A stretch of 64,000 nucleotides of DNA from Breviolum minutum Mf 1.05b.01 (taxonomy: Eukaryota > Sar > Dinophyceae > Suessiales > Symbiodiniaceae): positions 39,656 through 103,655 of the forward strand of contig DF239260.1 in the NCBI GenBank assembly GCA_000507305.1, read 5' to 3'. Numbering within the stretch: position 1 is the stretch's first letter; each line of letters starts with the position of its first letter. Position numbers and translations under genes: made by a program. The notes beneath the pieces are model-generated. The model saw only the letters and a program-made list of their open reading frames with translations. It made no database searches and had not been told where the DNA came from. This document shows positions 61,650 to 64,000 of this stretch, piece by piece.

Positions 61650-61730
61650 CCCATAATCCTGGAAGTGGAAAATGGGTGTAGTTGGAAAGGTAACTACTAC
61701 TCAGACAACACCCATGTTTCACTTCTATGG
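61650..61730. repeat. Family K hairpin, copy K2
   Basis: CTCCCATA and TATGGGAG outermost, then AAGTGGAAAATGGGTGT and ACACCCATGTTTCACTT; K1 at 31117 shares the centre. Confidence 0.65.
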
Positions 61731-62065
61731 GAGTACGAGTCACGAGTATTTTACCTGCTAGCAACACATAGGTTACATGTTCTACAGGACACCTCAGGGA
61801 CAAAATGATTTCAATTATCTGACTAAAGCATAATAATCCACCAACTGGTTTTAATGAAGGCAGGAGGATTCACGGCAATTCTCCCCAATCCAAGGGGTGT
61901 TCTTCTGGAATGACCTACATTGACCTATATTCAATCAAAACCAACACTGGTTTAGGGCTTTTTTGACCTGAAAACCAGCCAACTTACAAATATGTAAATA
62001 TCTACATGGGCAAGATCTGGGATACTTACCGAACAAACAAATAGGAAAAAGATGGAAAAAGTAGA

Positions 62066-62162
62066 CTCGGTGGTGGCTTCAACCCCTCCGAAAAATCTTC
62101 GTCAAATTGAACTTCCCCAAGTAAGGATGAAACTGAAAAAGATTGAAACCACCACCTACTAG
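62066..62162 (+). repeat. Family A element, copy A11
   Basis: CTCGGTGGTGGCTTC left, TTGAAACCACCACCTACTAG right. Interior differs from A10 at many sites though the right flank is identical. Confidence 0.8.
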
Positions 62163-62220
62163 ATGGCACATTTCCATACATTTTCCATGGAGTTTGGTTT
62201 ATAGAAGCCCCATACTAAAT
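62149..62220 (+). repeat. Duplicated flank, copy 2 (partner 54341-54412)
   Basis: Identical to the partner through GCCCCATACTAAAT. Confidence 0.85.
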
Positions 62221-62293
62221 CGATTTTTGTACGTCTGTGCCATGTATTTTAACCCGGTTAACTCACATCTATGGGAATGACATCTGATGAAAT

Positions 62294-62480
62294 TTGTTTG
62301 TCTTGCGACTGACACACGAGAGGTATTTTTTGAGATTGGCTCCTTTACTTCAGAAAAGTGATGTCATACAAATGATTTGGATGCAAGCAGTGTTCAAACA
62401 ATTTGGTTTTCCTGATGAGATCCGTCAAATTGTCCTTCATCATCGACTCACCATGTTCTGCGCAATTTGGCATTCACCAA
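62294..62480 (+). CDS. Exon of an unrecognised gene
   Basis: Plus frame reading ERYFLRLAPLLQKSDVIQMI, then WMQAVFKQFGFPDEIRQIVL and HHRLTMFCAIWHSPTK. Helical with regular leucines; the minus strand is closed. A GAG acceptor may precede RYFLRL. No named family, possibly a continuation of the gene at 61.3 kb. Confidence 0.5.
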
Positions 62481-62599
62481 CCAAAACCCATGGTTTCGTA
62501 GGTCACAATCCTAGAATCCCGCAGTGTGATCAAAAAAAAATCATCTTCAAGGTCCTAAAGGTTTTAACATATTCCAAGTCCTAGAAACTAAGATGGAAC

Positions 62600-63100
62600 C
62601 CAATAATATATGGATGTTTTTGAAGATGATTTTCTTTTTGAATAGACATTTCACATTTCCTGTTTCAAATTCCTCTTGAAAGTGTACAGTACGGTAATCA
62701 TTTTGAGGTTTTTTTAGCAGCTATTCCCCCCCTTAAGGACGTCGCGAATACAAAAACACCTTATTGAAGCAGCTGGGTCAACCGCACTCATCGCTGTCAT
62801 CATCCCTGGGAACCACATCCACCATGGACCTCAGCAGAGGTGGCGATACTTTCTTGCGATTCCTGGGAGTACCCCCCAAAAAACCAAAAAAATGACAGAA
62901 GTCCCCAGAGTCAAGGGATCATTCTATCTAAAAGGACATGAATCATCTACTACCAAGCATCAACTTTTAGGGGATATTCGGAATCGTTTTCAGGGGAGGT
63001 ATATAAGTAACACCTCCCTAAGTATGCCAGGATGTTTTTTTGTTGGGAGAAGATTGGTGTTCTTCTACTATTTCACCAACACAAAAAAAAAACACCTGAA
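62600..63100. other. No supported gene; weak H-like segment
   Basis: 62872-62998 has TACCCCCCAAAAAACC and CGTTTTCAGGGGAGGTA ends resembling family H, with a decayed centre. Confidence 0.35.
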
Positions 63101-63103
63101 ATA

Positions 63104-63240
63104 CTGTTGACGGTTCAGAAATCTGGCGATCACCAGTTGAGGAACCGGTACTTGGTAAGGTTAAATCCCATGCTTTAATAGGGATTGTATACATCCAAAC
63201 GGTGGTGATTTTGTTCGCCGGATTTCTGGTTGCCATCTGT
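63104..63240. repeat. Family B MITE, copy B11
   Basis: CTGTTGACGGTTCAGAAATC left after TA, GCCGGATTTCTGGTTGCCATC right (degenerate). Confidence 0.65.
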
Positions 63241-63411
63241 CCTACGTATGACTCACCTCACTGCTGAAGTATCCCAAGACTGTGTCATACTTTGGGGTTA
63301 CGGGTTGTTCCCCTTAAAAGGAATCGTGGCAAATGAAGGTGTATAGTGATCCCCAACTAAAGAATGTAAAAATTATGGTGGTGACTATTACTGGGAACAC
63401 CAATCGCTACA

Positions 63412-63816
63412 ATGCTCCTGCGAATTGAAGCACATCAGCACATCCCTCTTCTCTGTAGCTGCACTTGTTTTCGGTTTTTCTGGCTGAGTGACGAGTTTTT
63501 ATACCATTTCTATGACATCATCATACTGTCGGAACGGAAGAAATGGCAGCTTACCGCCGTTTCTTGTCATACCATTTTTCCAGCCTATGAAGCCAAGTCA
63601 CTGGTAAACTGGATTCCTCCGTGCTTTTCGGGATGTCGGCCAGAGGCAGGGGGAATGGGGCTGACTTCAAGCAAAATGCATCTGGTTTCCAAACAGAAAA
63701 CGTACCCCTTGGAAAATGGATTTGGAACAAAAGGTCCAAAAAAAAACAAATGTATCTTGAACACATGCCATTTTTACATGGCATCGGGTACAAACTCATA
63801 TCTTACCCTCCCCTAA
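63412..63816 (+). CDS. Open frame, weak coding candidate
   Basis: 134 open codons including WLSDEFLYHFYDIIILSERK and LVNWIPPCFSGCRPEAGGMG. Probably one short exon near 63460-63560 (AGC after CTCTGTAG, ending AAATGGCAG) rather than the whole frame. Confidence 0.3.
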   Translation: MLLRIEAHQHIPLLCSCTCFRFFWLSDEFLYHFYDIIILSERKKWQLTAVSCHTIFPAYEAKSLVNWIPPCFSGCRPEAGGMGLTSSKMHLVSKQKTYPLENGFGTKGPKKNKCILNTCHFYMASGTNSYLTLP

Positions 63817-64000
63817 AAAAATAAAAACAAGAGTTCACAACCAAACCAAATAATAGCCGGAAAAAAAGAAAAAAGAAAAAAAACAATTTCCCAACCAGCC
63901 CTTTTTTTCAAGGGTGCGCTAAGTCAGTTTTCAGGTGTAGTGTATGCCATCAATGGCGGATAAAACCTTCCGCAGGACGTCGCCTGGATGGATCCGTGGT

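Noticed and set aside
1-64000. Prokaryotic operon, CRISPR array or phage content
   Set aside because: No long adjacent ORFs, no ribosome binding sites, no regularly spaced identical repeats; intron structure indicates a eukaryote.

Overview
This window looks like nuclear DNA of an intron-rich eukaryote, most likely a protist alga; a dinoflagellate is my best guess. The evidence is short exons (14 to about 250 nt) separated by repeat-filled introns, GT-AG splice sites with at least one good GC-AG candidate, many short transposon-like elements, no operons and no ribosome binding sites. I found no spliced-leader sequence, so the lineage stays an inference. No complete gene can be read as one open frame: the real signal is short exon-sized frames with splice sites and matching phases. 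The commonest trap is that exons often leave an equally open frame on the other strand.

Two gene families can be named from conserved motifs. From about 4.37 kb down to 1.5 kb on the minus strand lies a TruD/Pus7-type RNA pseudouridine synthase gene, including a 14-nt microexon. From about 15.5 to 12.8 kb, also minus, lies a syntaxin-5 (Sed5) type Qa-SNARE with one GC-AG intron. Other phase-consistent exon chains of unknown function are at 23.8-24.9 kb (+), 30.2-30.65 kb (-, possible S1-like domain), 30.69-30.96 kb (-), 36.6-37.1 kb (-, membrane protein), 49.3-49.6 kb (+) and 58.5-58.9 kb (+). Good single exons lie at 9.4, 12.3, 17.2, 26.8, 28.4, 39.5, 41.6, 53.8 and 55.7 kb (-) and 47.2, 51.0, 52.1, 61.3 and 62.4 kb (+). 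Most supported genes left of 22 kb and from 26 to 42 kb are minus; most right of 46 kb are plus.

The rest is mostly mobile-element debris. I defined several small families by eye. Family A (about 90-105 bp, ends CTAGKTGGTGGTTTC, 4-bp target duplications) has 12 copies, all in the same orientation. Family B (ends CTGTTGATGG, TA duplications) and family H (ends near CTCCCTGAAACTAACA, TA duplications) resemble mariner-type MITEs. Family G forms hairpins around GGTATATTTACCTACAT. Families F, J, K, L and I are less common. Several copies abut predicted splice sites, and one H copy interrupts an otherwise open exon. These relations, especially for family A, are the most interesting feature of the window. 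I recognised no tRNA, rRNA, CRISPR array, replication origin or autonomous transposase.
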